From: Pseudomonadota bacterium
Lineage (GTDB): Bacteria; Pseudomonadota; Alphaproteobacteria; JAGOMX01
NCBI GenBank assembly: GCA_039714795.1
Contig: JBDLIP010000008.1
Location: forward strand, 1-34,303
Reading direction: 5' to 3'
DNA length: 34,303 bases
Below the pieces are notes generated by a model. The model saw nothing but the letters and a program-made list of their open reading frames with translations. It did not search any database and was not told where the DNA came from. Shown piece after piece: positions 1 through 8,216 of this stretch. The translations under genes and the position numbers were made by a program. How positions within the stretch are numbered: the stretch's first letter is position 1; the number at the start of each line of letters is the position of its first letter.

Positions 1-188
1 AAATGAGTGAGCCGGGATCCAGTTTTTTAGTTTTGAGGGAAAAAATAATTGGATACCGGATAGCTCGATTTTGTGCCCAACGCCCTATATGCCCACTATA
101 CATGGGCACATAGGCAGCGTTGGACAAAATCTGCTTCCGGCATGACGGCCAAGACGGATCAAAGTACCTCTTATCCAAAACTCAGGTT
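1..188. repeat. Repeat B-like structured element with long hairpin
   Basis: Non-coding sequence at the left edge. Positions 67-131 form a long imperfect hairpin whose arms begin GATTTTGT and end ACAAAATC, with inner arms around TGCCCA and TGGGCA. It is followed by GGCATGACGGCC, typical of the dispersed repeat B, and by the motif TATCCAAAACTCAGGTT at 172-188, which also occurs next to uvrC and, inverted and degenerate, after the response regulator. The last bases overlap the TGA stop of the ABC-F gene on the minus strand. The element may continue left of the window. Confidence 0.6.
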
Positions 189-1612
189 AAATTAGTGCCA
201 TTCCTTAAAGTGTATACTTGGTTGATCCCAATTTCTCTTAAAAAATCTTCATCATGAGAAATAACGATCAGAGCTGCTGGATAATTGCGTAGAACCTCGA
301 TCATATGTTGCCTCGTTTCAAGATCAAGATTGTTGGTAACCTCATCCAATATCAGCAATTTTGGTGTACAAGCTGCAATTTGTGCCAAAGATAGGCGAGC
401 TTTTTCTCCACCAGAAAGTTGTTTAACCGATGCCTCTATTTCTTCATTTTTGCGAAATAAAAAATCATTCAGATGACGCCGCACCTGTGCATGCGACCAG
501 GAAGGCACAAGATCGTGTATTGACTCCAATACCGTAGATTCTGGGGGCAATGTCGCATAATGCTGATCGAGATATCCGATATCTTGTGTGTTTGGGGTAT
601 GCCAATCGCCATCTTTGACAACATTTGGATTTCCTACAATTGCTTTGATCAGAGTGGATTTCCCGCTGCCATTATCACCGTTTATAGCGATACGATCCCT
701 TGAGGAAATGGAAAAGGTGATGTCGCGTAACATTGGGGCTTGGTTGCAATATCTAACTGTACCGTTGTGTGTAGAAACCAAAGTACAATCTCTGATTTGA
801 GAAGCTGATATTGAAAATTTTGGTACAATTACCTCAGGCGCTTGCAAACTGGATAACTGCTCTACTAAATTCTGCCTTTTCTGCTCAATTGCGGCTTTCC
901 TGCCTCCTGTTGTTTGTGCAGCCCGATTGGCCTTGGCTTTGCTTACAACAGTTGGCCATTTTCTTTGGTTGATACTTTTTTGTCCCTTAGCTTTACTTTT
1001 TGAGGCGCGATGTTGCTCTTTCATTAATACTCGATGCATGTCTTTTTTCTGAGATGCCAACTGCGATAGTTTTTGCTCAATTGCTGCACGCTTGATGTTG
1101 GCTTCACGCCTGTAATCGTCATAAGAGCCAGAAAACACCTGCACTTGGCCATCGATGATATGCCATAAGGTATCACTACAGTTGCGCAACAGCTCTTTAT
1201 CGTGAGAGACTACAATGAGCGTTCCTTGGTACCCTGCCAACATTCGCATCAAGCTTTTGCGATTTTTGCTGTCCAAATGGTTGGTTGGTTCATCCAAAAG
1301 CAACACATTAGGATTCTTGGCTAACGCAGCAGAGATCGCTTTATTTAGGCGCTGTCCACCACTTAGTGAATCAAATACTTCAATGACTTGTGGAACATAG
1401 CCAAATTTCACATCGTTTGGGATATTAATGCTACCCGAAGTGGACTCAAACATCCCTTGCAATATTTTCAGCACAGTCGATTTCCCGCAGCCATTTTGGC
1501 CAATGATAGCAATACGACTGCCAAAGTGAATTTGGGTGGTGAAATTCTCAAAGCAGATTTTGTGAGGAAAAGAAAGACCAAGGTCTTTGATCGAAATTGG
1601 TTTATGCATCAT
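182..1612 (-). CDS. ABC-F family ATPase, resistance-type (ARE-like) architecture
   Basis: 476-residue soluble protein with two ABC ATPase domains and no membrane segments, as in ABC-F ribosome-associated translation factors. Domain 1 has Walker A GQNGCGKST (about 38-46), signature LSGGQ and Walker B LLLDEPTNHLD. Domain 2 has GDNGSGKST, LSGGEKARLSL and LLILDEVTNNLD. The linker between them is Lys/Arg/Gln-rich and probably helical, as expected for the element reaching the ribosomal P/E site. The Q-loop and signature of domain 1 are almost adjacent, so the helical subdomain is very short. That and the length resemble Msr/Vga-type antibiotic-protection ABC-Fs rather than housekeeping EttA or Uup; this comparison is from memory. 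The second Walker B reads DEVTNN instead of DEPTNH. Start: tandem ATGs preceded by AAGAGA. The TGA stop lies in a dispersed repeat. Substrate and resistance phenotype cannot be read from sequence. Confidence 0.88.
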   Translation of the reverse strand: MMHKPISIKDLGLSFPHKICFENFTTQIHFGSRIAIIGQNGCGKSTVLKILQGMFESTSGSINIPNDVKFGYVPQVIEVFDSLSGGQRLNKAISAALAKNPNVLLLDEPTNHLDSKNRKSLMRMLAGYQGTLIVVSHDKELLRNCSDTLWHIIDGQVQVFSGSYDDYRREANIKRAAIEQKLSQLASQKKDMHRVLMKEQHRASKSKAKGQKSINQRKWPTVVSKAKANRAAQTTGGRKAAIEQKRQNLVEQLSSLQAPEVIVPKFSISASQIRDCTLVSTHNGTVRYCNQAPMLRDITFSISSRDRIAINGDNGSGKSTLIKAIVGNPNVVKDGDWHTPNTQDIGYLDQHYATLPPESTVLESIHDLVPSWSHAQVRRHLNDFLFRKNEEIEASVKQLSGGEKARLSLAQIAACTPKLLILDEVTNNLDLETRQHMIEVLRNYPAALIVISHDEDFLREIGINQVYTLRNGTNLT

Positions 1613-1928
1613 ATTTATCTCTTAAATTTGTTCAGGGGTAAGGTATAGTGGCCTATAGCAGGCCTTTTAAAATTTCACCCTAAAAGGGCAATTTTAAGAG
1701 AGATTGTCCATGACGCTGTTAAAACCTCGAGTTTGATGAGTTGGTTGATGTCATTGTCTGATCTACGCAGACACTGTTCTTTTAACTTAAGTAGTGTAGC
1801 CTATATGATTTGTCAAGGAAACTGATACCCCAAAATCCTTCACCAAAAAATTGATAATACCACTCTACCTGAATCGCATCAACGGTTTGGGTGCGCTGCG
1901 AGCTCACCAAACTTTCACCCAATGGGTG

Positions 1929-2007
1929 AAAGAACTTACCCCTTACTTGGGTAAATGAGCACTTTGAGTGCACCAGAAAACTAACAGTTTGATTCAGCTT
2001 CAGTATA
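1929..2007 (-). repeat. Repeat A (fold-back element), diverged partial copy
   Basis: Contains TTACTTGGGTAAATGAGCAC, shared with the intact copy at 19864-19982, and ends in CTTCAGTATA like the other copies. Its terminal arm is the subtype reading GATTCAGCTTCAGTATA. The opposite arm is no longer recognisable. Confidence 0.65.
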
Positions 2008-2009
2008 AC

Positions 2010-2130
2010 CAACAAAAAAATGGGATCCTGGACGTTGTATTTGGAATTCATTGGCCTTACCGGCCATGAACTCAAAATGCAACGTCCAGAATGACGGCCG
2101 AGGAGGTTGTAACCTCGATTTTAACCATCC
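2010..2130. repeat. Repeat B-like element with 60-bp hairpin
   Basis: Begins with GGGATCC and contains GAATGACGGCC, both features of the repeat B family. Positions 2029-2088 form a long near-perfect hairpin: outer arms TGGACGTTG and CAACGTCCA, inner arms ending GGCC-TTAC-CGGCC. It directly abuts the repeat A copy. Confidence 0.6.
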
Positions 2131-2248
2131 TGAAAAAGACTCCTGACTCAAACGTTTTTCAAAAGAGCCCATTTGGTTCTTGTCAATCTTTCTGGAACAC
2201 GATATGAAAATGGTATGTGACTCTTTAACGAAAGGTAATTTTTTAATC

Positions 2249-2761
2249 ATGCGTATTTTTCTAACCGTTTTATGCCTCACTCTTGTACCATCAGTAACTC
2301 TAGCAGCAACTAAAAATACAGCACCAAAACAAATTGGTAAGTATGGTGACTGGACAGCTTTTGTGATGACCCAAAATGGGCGCAAAGTTTGCTATATGGC
2401 ATCCTTTCCAAAGAAAAAAGAAGGAAAGTATACCAAGCGTGGTGATGTTTATGCGCTTGTCACTCACCGTCCCCGAGAAAACAGCTTTAATGTTGTAAGC
2501 TTGCAAGCAGGTTACCCCTTTTCAGAAGGGGCAACTGTTATTGCAACGATTGACGGTAAGCAACACAAGTTATTTGCTGAGGCTGAAACAGCCTGGGCCC
2601 CAAGAGGTTCAGACAAGCCCTTAACGACAGCCATGAGCCGGGGCGCAAACATGATTGTGACTGGAACCTCCAGGCGTGGTACCAAGACCAAGGATACTTA
2701 CTCTTTGAAAGGTTCCTTGCAGGCGTTGCGGGCGATTAATAAGGCTTGTGGAACTCGGTAG
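2249..2761 (+). CDS. Invasion-associated locus B (IalB) family exported protein
   Basis: 170-residue protein with an N-terminal signal peptide (MRIFLTVLCLTLVPSVTLA, cleavage probably after Ala19), so likely periplasmic. The mature part has the family features: a GDW motif near the N-terminus (KYGDWTAF), a Cys in the following strand (GRKVCYMAS), a central iDGk segment, then AW, a GTSRRGTKTKDTYSL-like block and a C-terminal Cys (NKACGTR) that could pair with the first Cys. IalB was named in Bartonella for a role in erythrocyte invasion; the family is widespread in alphaproteobacteria and its molecular activity is unclear. I chose ATG 2249 because it starts exactly at the signal peptide and follows AAAGGT. 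Upstream in-frame TTG 2180 and ATG 2204 would add a non-signal-like extension. It converges on trpS with 2 bases between stop codons. Confidence 0.82.
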   Translation: MRIFLTVLCLTLVPSVTLAATKNTAPKQIGKYGDWTAFVMTQNGRKVCYMASFPKKKEGKYTKRGDVYALVTHRPRENSFNVVSLQAGYPFSEGATVIATIDGKQHKLFAEAETAWAPRGSDKPLTTAMSRGANMIVTGTSRRGTKTKDTYSLKGSLQALRAINKACGTR

Positions 2762-2763
2762 GT

Positions 2764-3771
2764 TTAAACGCACCCACCAGAAACCCCCATCATTTTATGA
2801 ACACTCCTCATTGTCTCTTGAGCTATTTTGTTAGCCTGTTGTGCTCCGGCTGCTAGAGTTGCATCAATAAAAGCAGGGTCCTTTAAGAGTTGTTCAATTT
2901 TTTTGCCAATGGGCCGAAGCTGCTCAACCAAAATTTCGGTTAAGGCTGGTTTAAAAGCAGAGAAATTTTGTCCTGCAAATTGCTGGCACACCTGTTGCCG
3001 GGGCACACCTGAAAGAGCAGCATAGATATTAACCAGGTTGTTGGCTTCAGGCCGGCCTTCCAAATCCGCCTCATTTTCTGGCAAAACATCTGCATCTGTT
3101 TTGGCTTTGCGGATTTTAAGGGCAATGGTATCAGCGTCATCTAGCAACAGAATCCGGGAAAAATCAGAAGGATCCGATTTGCTCATTTTGTTGGCCCCAT
3201 CGCGCAGGCTCATCACCCGTGTGGCGGATCCAAAAATTTCAGGTTCCGGCAGCGGAAAATAATCTTGCCCGTGGCGATGATTAAAAGCTGCTGCAATGTC
3301 TCGGGACAGCTCTAAGTGTTGCTTTTGGTCGTCGCCTACGGGGACATGGGTAGCACGATATAGCAAAATATCTGCTGCCATCAATACTGGGTATGCATAG
3401 AGTCCAAGCGAGGCTTTTTCTTTGTGCTTGCCGGCTTTTTCCTTAAACTGCGTCATGCGGTTCAGCCAGCCCATTGGCGTCAGGCAGCCCAGTAACCAAG
3501 CGAGTTCACTATGACCTGGAACACTGCTTTGCTGGAAAATGGCAGATTTTTTTGGATTAATACCTGCGGCAATATAAGCGGCAGCAACGGATCTGATGCC
3601 AGAGCGCAATTCACTCGGTTTAATAGGCACAGTGAGTGCATGCAAATCGACGATACAAAACAGGCACTCGTGCTGATCTTGAAATGTGAGCCAGTTGCAG
3701 ATGGCGCCGAGATAATTTCCAAGATGTAGATGGCCTGTGGGTTGAATGCCAGAGAGAATTCGATGCGTCAC
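2764..3771 (-). CDS. trpS: Tryptophan--tRNA ligase
   Basis: 335-residue class I aminoacyl-tRNA synthetase that charges tRNA-Trp in the cytoplasm. The N-terminus has [13 protein letters not shown], which includes the HIGH-equivalent HLGN, and later GANKMSKSD with the KMSKS loop; DDQKQHLE between them is typical of bacterial TrpRS. Length matches the family. The start is GTG at 3771, supported by AGGAG (complement of 3779-3783) seven bases upstream. Its stop faces that of the IalB-like gene. The upstream murJ paralogues are on the same strand with a 28-bp gap, so co-transcription is possible. Confidence 0.95.
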   Translation of the reverse strand: MTHRILSGIQPTGHLHLGNYLGAICNWLTFQDQHECLFCIVDLHALTVPIKPSELRSGIRSVAAAYIAAGINPKKSAIFQQSSVPGHSELAWLLGCLTPMGWLNRMTQFKEKAGKHKEKASLGLYAYPVLMAADILLYRATHVPVGDDQKQHLELSRDIAAAFNHRHGQDYFPLPEPEIFGSATRVMSLRDGANKMSKSDPSDFSRILLLDDADTIALKIRKAKTDADVLPENEADLEGRPEANNLVNIYAALSGVPRQQVCQQFAGQNFSAFKPALTEILVEQLRPIGKKIEQLLKDPAFIDATLAAGAQQANKIAQETMRSVHKMMGVSGGCV

Positions 3772-3799
3772 GTGTTTGCTCCTATAGGTAGCTCAGAGA

Positions 3800-5344
3800 T
3801 CAGTTTCGTTGAAATTGTACCTTAAGTTCTCGAAAATCAAAAAGCTTTGTCATATATCCCAGCAGTGTGTACACACAAACACCACCACCGACCAACACCA
3901 TCAACCCAAAAAGTCGCAAGGGCCAATTGTATGCCATCCAGGGCATCACTAGATATTTGGCAACTTCTAAATAGGTGCTCAAACCGATGCACGTGATGAC
4001 AAGGTTAACGGCAAAACGCTTGAGTTTGGGTGTGAACACGAGAAACTTTCGTTTCCTTAGGGCGGTCGCCAACAGAACGACATTAACCCATGCAGCACTG
4101 GCGGTTGCAAGGGCAATGCCCACGTGATGAAAAGAGCGGATCAGAAGGAGGCTTAGGGCAATATCCACAGCTACAGAAATGCCGGCAAAAATAACCGGCG
4201 TAGTGGTGTTTTCTTGTGCATAAAAACTAGTATTAAGAATCTTGGTGAGCACATAGGCTGGAAGCCCCCAAGCGAGAGCCATTAGGGCATTGGCCGTTGC
4301 CTGACTCGACTGCGGATCAAATCTTCCATGCTCAAACAGGGTGCTGATAATAGGTTGGGCCAAAAACACCAGGCCAACGGTTGCTGGCATGGTGATAAGA
4401 AGAGCGTATTCAATGCCTTGATTTTGGCTATCTCTGGCATTGTCAAACTCTCCAGCACGCCATTGCTTAGATAATAGGGGTAACAATACAGTACTCATTG
4501 CCGTACCGATGACACTAAGAGGCAATTGAGTTAAGCGCTCAGCGTAATAGAGGTAGGACATACCACCGATGGGCAGTACTGATGCAATCAAGGTTGCAAT
4601 CACGATATTGATTTGGTGGACACCTGATCCCAGTCCAGCTGGTCCCATGCGAGCAAGAAATTTTATGACGTGTGGAGTTAGGCGTGGTCGTCTAGGTTTG
4701 AGATTAAACCCTAAACGATAGCACGGTACCGATACCCACATCAGCTGGATGAGGCCACACCCAAGAATGGATAATGAGAGGATGATGCCTGGTTGCTGAA
4801 AGAGAGGATAAAGGCTTATCGAAAGCAAGAGAATAAAGATATTACCAGCCATAGGTGAAGCGGCAACCGCTGCAAATCTTTCAAAAGAATTGAGAATGCC
4901 CCCATAGAGTGCCGTAAGTGAGATAAAGAAAATAAATGGAAAAGTAATTTGAGAGAATTGAATCGCTAACTGCAACCGCTCCGGAGTGTGGCGAAATCCT
5001 GGAGCGCAAATCGGTAAGATCCAAGGCATCAAAGCGACAGTAGCTACCACAAAGATAATCAGAATTACGAGTAAAATCGAAAAAATGTCTTCTGCAAACT
5101 CTTTGGCTTTTTGTTTGCCTTGGGTGCGGGCAATTCCAGCAAACAATGGGATGAATGAGGCATTGAGTGCACCCTCGGCTAATAATCTGCGAAACAGGCT
5201 CGGTAGTTTAATTGCAACTACCAGGGCGTCCATTGCCGGACCTGCGCCTAATAGAAAAGCAATTAGAATGTCTCGGGCAAAGCCGCCGACCCGGCTACCT
5301 ATGGTAAAACCACCCACGGTGGTCATTGAACGTAAAAGTTTCAT
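3800..5344 (-). CDS. MurJ/MviN family lipid flippase, diverged paralogue
   Basis: 514-residue polytopic membrane protein of the MATE/MOP superfamily, with about 14 hydrophobic segments as in MurJ, the lipid II flippase of peptidoglycan synthesis. The N-terminal block aligns with MurJ but with changes: SRVGGFARD, then MDALVVAIKLPSLFRRLLAEGALNASFIP, where E. coli MurJ has TDAF and PN. Central YAERL replaces the usual YADRL, an Asp-to-Glu change at a residue reported as important in E. coli MurJ (Asp269). The Arg residues and the Asp of MDAL are kept. It lies 54 bp downstream of a second, more canonical murJ. It could be a partly redundant flippase or have a different lipid-linked substrate. Start ATG 5344 is preceded by GGAGG at a somewhat long distance of about 13 nt. 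Confidence 0.85.
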   Translation of the reverse strand: MKLLRSMTTVGGFTIGSRVGGFARDILIAFLLGAGPAMDALVVAIKLPSLFRRLLAEGALNASFIPLFAGIARTQGKQKAKEFAEDIFSILLVILIIFVVATVALMPWILPICAPGFRHTPERLQLAIQFSQITFPFIFFISLTALYGGILNSFERFAAVAASPMAGNIFILLLSISLYPLFQQPGIILSLSILGCGLIQLMWVSVPCYRLGFNLKPRRPRLTPHVIKFLARMGPAGLGSGVHQINIVIATLIASVLPIGGMSYLYYAERLTQLPLSVIGTAMSTVLLPLLSKQWRAGEFDNARDSQNQGIEYALLITMPATVGLVFLAQPIISTLFEHGRFDPQSSQATANALMALAWGLPAYVLTKILNTSFYAQENTTTPVIFAGISVAVDIALSLLLIRSFHHVGIALATASAAWVNVVLLATALRKRKFLVFTPKLKRFAVNLVITCIGLSTYLEVAKYLVMPWMAYNWPLRLFGLMVLVGGGVCVYTLLGYMTKLFDFRELKVQFQRN

Positions 5345-5398
5345 AAACGTTTATAATCCTCCGTAATAAATTAGCATTGTCACTACTCATTTTTCACC

Positions 5399-6955
5399 TT
5401 ACTCAACTTCGACCCTCAACCGCAAGTTTTCTTTTATTTCCCTAAAATCCAAGGCCTGCATCAGGTAAGCCCCAAAAACATAAGCTGCAAATCCGATCAG
5501 AATCAGACCAATAAGAGACAGAAAACGGCTAAGCTCTGAGGTCTGTTCCATGATGGCAAAAAAATAACTGCATGCACTGACAACAGCGACCATCACGAGA
5601 CAGCTTGCCAAGAATCGTGGCAGCCTTTGGTAAAGCCGTCGATCAGGCAATAACAGCTTCGAATTTGCGAGTTGATATATCAACCAACCCGCATTCACCC
5701 AAGAAGCAAGAGCTGTTGCAAGAGCGATGCCGACGTATCCAAGGGGAAAGAACAGGATAAAGTTGAGAATAACATTGGCGATAACAGCAAGCACAGCAGC
5801 ATGTAAGGGAATTTTGGTATTGTGATGGGCAAAAAAAGTTGTGGCAAACACTTTAACCATGACGTAGGCAGGAAGGCCTATGGAAAAGGCTGCAAGGCAC
5901 TGGGCTGTGGCAATGGTTTCTGTTCTTGTGAATTTTCCACGTTCAAAAAGCGTGCAAATCATAGGCTCAGCCAGGAAAAACAAGGCAAAGGTTGCAGGAA
6001 AAATCAGGAAAAAGGAAAATTCGAGGGAGCGATTTTGTGTCTGACGAGCATCAACTTTTTTTCCCAACTCAAGTTGTTGCGAAAGAGCCGGCAGTAAAGC
6101 TGTGCTAATGGCCACACCGACCAAACTTAGCGGCAGCTGAATCAAACGATCGGCATAGACAATGTAGGAAATGGCTCCAGCCGGCAAGTATGACAGAAAG
6201 ATAGTCCCGATCAACATGTTGACTTGCACTACTCCTGCAGCCAGACTTGCCGGCAACATTAATGACATCAGGCGTCGAACAGGTTCCGTGAGCCGTGGAA
6301 AATTCAACTGAATTTGAATGCAAGACCTGCGGGTTTCAAAGCGCACCCAAGCCAGCTGTCCGATACCCGCCAGAGTCACAGCCCAGGCAATGGCGTGCCC
6401 TGGAGTAGGTAGTTGTGTTGCAAAAAATACCAGAGCAAAGATCATGGTAATATTCAATATGACGGGTGCAGCAGCTCCAACTGCAAACCGGTGCAGCGAG
6501 TTTAAAATGCCAGTAAACAGTGCTGCAATAGAGATAAGGAGAATATAGGGAAAGGTGATGCGGGTGAAATAAACCGTCATCTCAAAGCGTTCAGGTGTTT
6601 CAGAAAAACCTGGGGCAATCACATACATCAGCCAGGGAATGGTAATTTCGACAAAAACAACCAGGGCAATGAGGATAAAGGTTAGCATAGAGTAAATTTG
6701 TGATGCACATAAACAAGCTGCACTCTGGCTTTCACGCACCAACAGCCTTGAGAAGGTGGGCACAAAGGCAGCATTAAATGCCCCTTCGGCAAACAAACGT
6801 CTAAAGAAATTGGGAAAGCGAAAGGCGACAAAGAAGGCATCTGCAACAGGGCCAGCCCCTAAGATTGATGCAATCAAAATATCACGCACAAAACCCAAAA
6901 TACGGCTAAGTACGGTAAAGCTGCTGACAGTGATGATAGAGCGAACCAGTTGCAT
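5399..6955 (-). CDS. murJ: Lipid II flippase MurJ (canonical copy)
   Basis: 518-residue integral membrane protein predicted to flip lipid II across the inner membrane. It keeps the MurJ signatures: SRILGFVRD near residue 18, ADAFFVAFRFPNFFRRLFAEGAF and NAAFVP around residues 38-67, APGF near 117, and YADRLIQLP in the middle, matching residues reported as essential in E. coli MurJ. Length is typical. ATG 6955 follows AGGAA closely. It is the first of two tandem murJ-like genes reading leftward toward trpS; a small lipoprotein gene lies 63 bp upstream on the same strand. Of the two paralogues, this one better fits the essential flippase. Confidence 0.93.
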   Translation of the reverse strand: MQLVRSIITVSSFTVLSRILGFVRDILIASILGAGPVADAFFVAFRFPNFFRRLFAEGAFNAAFVPTFSRLLVRESQSAACLCASQIYSMLTFILIALVVFVEITIPWLMYVIAPGFSETPERFEMTVYFTRITFPYILLISIAALFTGILNSLHRFAVGAAAPVILNITMIFALVFFATQLPTPGHAIAWAVTLAGIGQLAWVRFETRRSCIQIQLNFPRLTEPVRRLMSLMLPASLAAGVVQVNMLIGTIFLSYLPAGAISYIVYADRLIQLPLSLVGVAISTALLPALSQQLELGKKVDARQTQNRSLEFSFFLIFPATFALFFLAEPMICTLFERGKFTRTETIATAQCLAAFSIGLPAYVMVKVFATTFFAHHNTKIPLHAAVLAVIANVILNFILFFPLGYVGIALATALASWVNAGWLIYQLANSKLLLPDRRLYQRLPRFLASCLVMVAVVSACSYFFAIMEQTSELSRFLSLIGLILIGFAAYVFGAYLMQALDFREIKENLRLRVEVE

Positions 6956-7018
6956 GGGTTCCTACTGTAAGGTATTTGCCAGCAATTATAAATGGGGAAA
7001 TTTTACTCGCCAAATTTT

Positions 7019-7186
7019 CTAGCGACGGCCTTCTTTTTTCCCTTTAAAAATTGCACTATCAAAAGAAGCGCTGGGTCTTTTGGCTCCACCTGGGCTGTTC
7101 TCGCAACCGCTCAGTACAAAGACAGTGCTAATGATAGCTGCAAAAAACGCTGTTGGATAAAATTTTTTTATCTTTTTATAAGTCAT
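7019..7186 (-). CDS. Small predicted lipoprotein (55 aa)
   Basis: A short gene read from the complementary strand: ATG at 7186, TAG at 7019-7021. The translation begins MTYKKIKKFYPTAFFAAI and reaches a clear lipobox, VLSGC, with Cys28 as the predicted lipidation site. The mature part is only 28 residues, rich in Ser, Pro, Gly and Lys, ending KGKKEGRR. A G-rich ribosome site (GGGGGG) lies about 8 bases upstream. The n-region/hydrophobic core/lipobox order is textbook for lipoprotein signal peptidase substrates. I do not recognise a family; it lacks the CGLKGPLY motif of LptM/YifL lipoproteins. It could be co-transcribed with murJ downstream, or simply occupy the divergent gap. Confidence 0.6.
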   Translation of the reverse strand: MTYKKIKKFYPTAFFAAIISTVFVLSGCENSPGGAKRPSASFDSAIFKGKKEGRR

Positions 7187-7208
7187 TATCAAAATCCCCC
7201 CTGTGTAC

Positions 7209-7229
7209 TATTACAATATTATTGTAATA
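7209..7229. promoter_or_regulatory. Palindromic operator-like site
   Basis: Perfect inverted repeat ATTACAAT-ATT-ATTGTAAT, extendable by one base pair each side. It lies between the divergent lipoprotein and DUF167 genes, 23 bp before the lipoprotein ATG. A related half-site (TATTGTAATATT) recurs near 7260, and ATTGTAATA occurs again near 21240 and 21297 around the start of the repeat-protein gene. AT-rich palindromes arise easily by chance in such DNA, so operator function is inferred. Confidence 0.4.
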
Positions 7230-7312
7230 TTATTTTTGTTAATTTGTTGTTAATATGGTATATTGTAATATTTATATAAAATCTGAAATCAGGTTTACTT
7301 GAAACTACTCTC

Positions 7313-7645
7313 ATGCGTGATTCAAAGTTGCCCTTCCAGTCCAGTGAAAACGGTTTGTTCTTAAACCTCCATGTGACAGCAAAAGCGTCCAGAAATTGCA
7401 TTGGCCCAGTCGTTCAAGAAGCTGATGGTCGTATGGCGCTCAAAGTATATGTTACAGCTGTACCAGATGCTGGAAAGGCGAATGCTGCTGTGATAGAGTT
7501 ACTCGCCAAGGTGTGGAAGATCCCTAAGTCAGCTTTTGCAATTGCTCGAGGAAGCACGCATCGCCGAAAAGTTTTTGAAATCTCAGGTGACTTACAGGCG
7601 TTACAACACAAGATTCAGTTGAGTTTGTTCAAGGAGAGTTCATGA
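7313..7645 (+). CDS. DUF167 (YggU) family protein
   Basis: 110-residue small cytoplasmic protein of the DUF167/YggU family, whose role is not established. Family features seen: N-terminal strand LFLNLHVTAKASRN, then LKVYVTAVPDAGKANAAVIELLAKVWKIPKSA, and GSTHRRKVFEISGD, matching the conserved GKAN...LA...vpks...G.tsR.K pattern. Length is usual for alphaproteobacterial members. Its stop overlaps the start of the response-regulator gene in an ATGA arrangement, so the two are almost certainly co-transcribed and translationally coupled. No strong ribosome site precedes ATG 7313. Confidence 0.88.
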   Translation: MRDSKLPFQSSENGLFLNLHVTAKASRNCIGPVVQEADGRMALKVYVTAVPDAGKANAAVIELLAKVWKIPKSAFAIARGSTHRRKVFEISGDLQALQHKIQLSLFKESS

Positions 7646-8010
7646 AAATCGCACTTGTCGTCGATGACATCGTTTATAATCGCGAGCTTTTCGCGCGTCA
7701 CCTTGAATCGCTTGGATTTAAGGTGCTACACGCCGGCAATGGTCAAGAAGCACTTGAAATCTTAAGACGTACAAAGGTGAGTGTCTTGTTGTTGGATCAT
7801 TTTATGCCAATTATGACCGGTTTAGATCTTTTGCAAGCCATAGCCCTTGAATTTCCTGATTTTGCCACACCTGTCATTATGATGAGTACTACCCAAAGCA
7901 TTAACCGGCTTGCTGTTGCCGAAAGGGGAGCTTGGGATTGGGTGGAAAAACCTGCCTCACTTGCTGCGATTCGAGCCGTGTTGCAGCGTGTAGGCGTGTT
8001 CGATTATTAA
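7642..8010 (+). CDS. Single-domain response regulator (CheY-like receiver)
   Basis: 122 residues comprising only a receiver domain. Acidic pair Asp8-Asp9 (VVDD), phospho-acceptor Asp52 (LLLDHFMP), Ser82/Thr83 (MMSTT) and Lys103 (WVEKP) are all in place, so it should be phosphorylated. There is no output domain, so it probably works by protein-protein contact or in a phosphorelay. It overlaps the DUF167 gene by 4 bp (ATGA). No histidine kinase or chemotaxis gene is in the window. It precedes the giant repeat protein by about 200 bp, but the repeat fragment between them argues against a simple operon. Confidence 0.92.
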   Translation: MKIALVVDDIVYNRELFARHLESLGFKVLHAGNGQEALEILRRTKVSVLLLDHFMPIMTGLDLLQAIALEFPDFATPVIMMSTTQSINRLAVAERGAWDWVEKPASLAAIRAVLQRVGVFDY

Positions 8011-8021
8011 AAACTTAATGT

Positions 8022-8096
8022 AACCTGAATTTTGGATAAGAGGTGCTTTAATCTGCATCTGCCGCAGGGCTGTTCAGTGAAAATGGGCTACTATAA
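8022..8096 (+). repeat. Repeat fragments after the response regulator
   Basis: Starts 11 bp past the stop codon with AACCTGAATTTTGGATAAG, the inverse of the motif at 172-188 and 26382-26398 (one mismatch in the shared part). It continues to CAGGGCTGTTCAGTGAAA, a solo copy of the repeat B terminal inverted repeat. The rest up to 8216 is AT-rich leader of the giant gene. Confidence 0.6.
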
Positions 8097-8216
8097 CTTA
8101 ATAACTAAAACAATATTTGCAAAAGTTAATAAATGCTTAATAATTTATTTGTTATAATAAATATATCAGAGTAATACTTTGATTATTTATTTTTTAATTG
8201 AAAATTAGGTGATGTT

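Larger units (their letters stand above)
1613..2248. other. Intergenic region with hairpins and repeat fragments
   Basis: Intergenic stretch of about 640 bp between the divergent ABC-F and IalB-like genes. I see no convincing gene; reading frames here lack ribosome sites and run through repeats. It holds a hairpin with arms TTAAAAT and ATTTTAA at 1667-1697, a perfect 9-bp hairpin CTTTCACCC-AAT-GGGTGAAAG at 1912-1932, a diverged repeat A copy at about 1929-2007, and a long hairpin at 2029-2088. Promoters for both flanking genes should lie here, but I could not assign boxes with confidence. Confidence 0.6.

Noticed and set aside
1782-2385. Two overlapping minus-strand reading frames of 97 and 134 codons
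   Set aside because: They run through repeat A, a repeat B hairpin and the start of the IalB-like gene in antisense; no ribosome site or recognisable protein.
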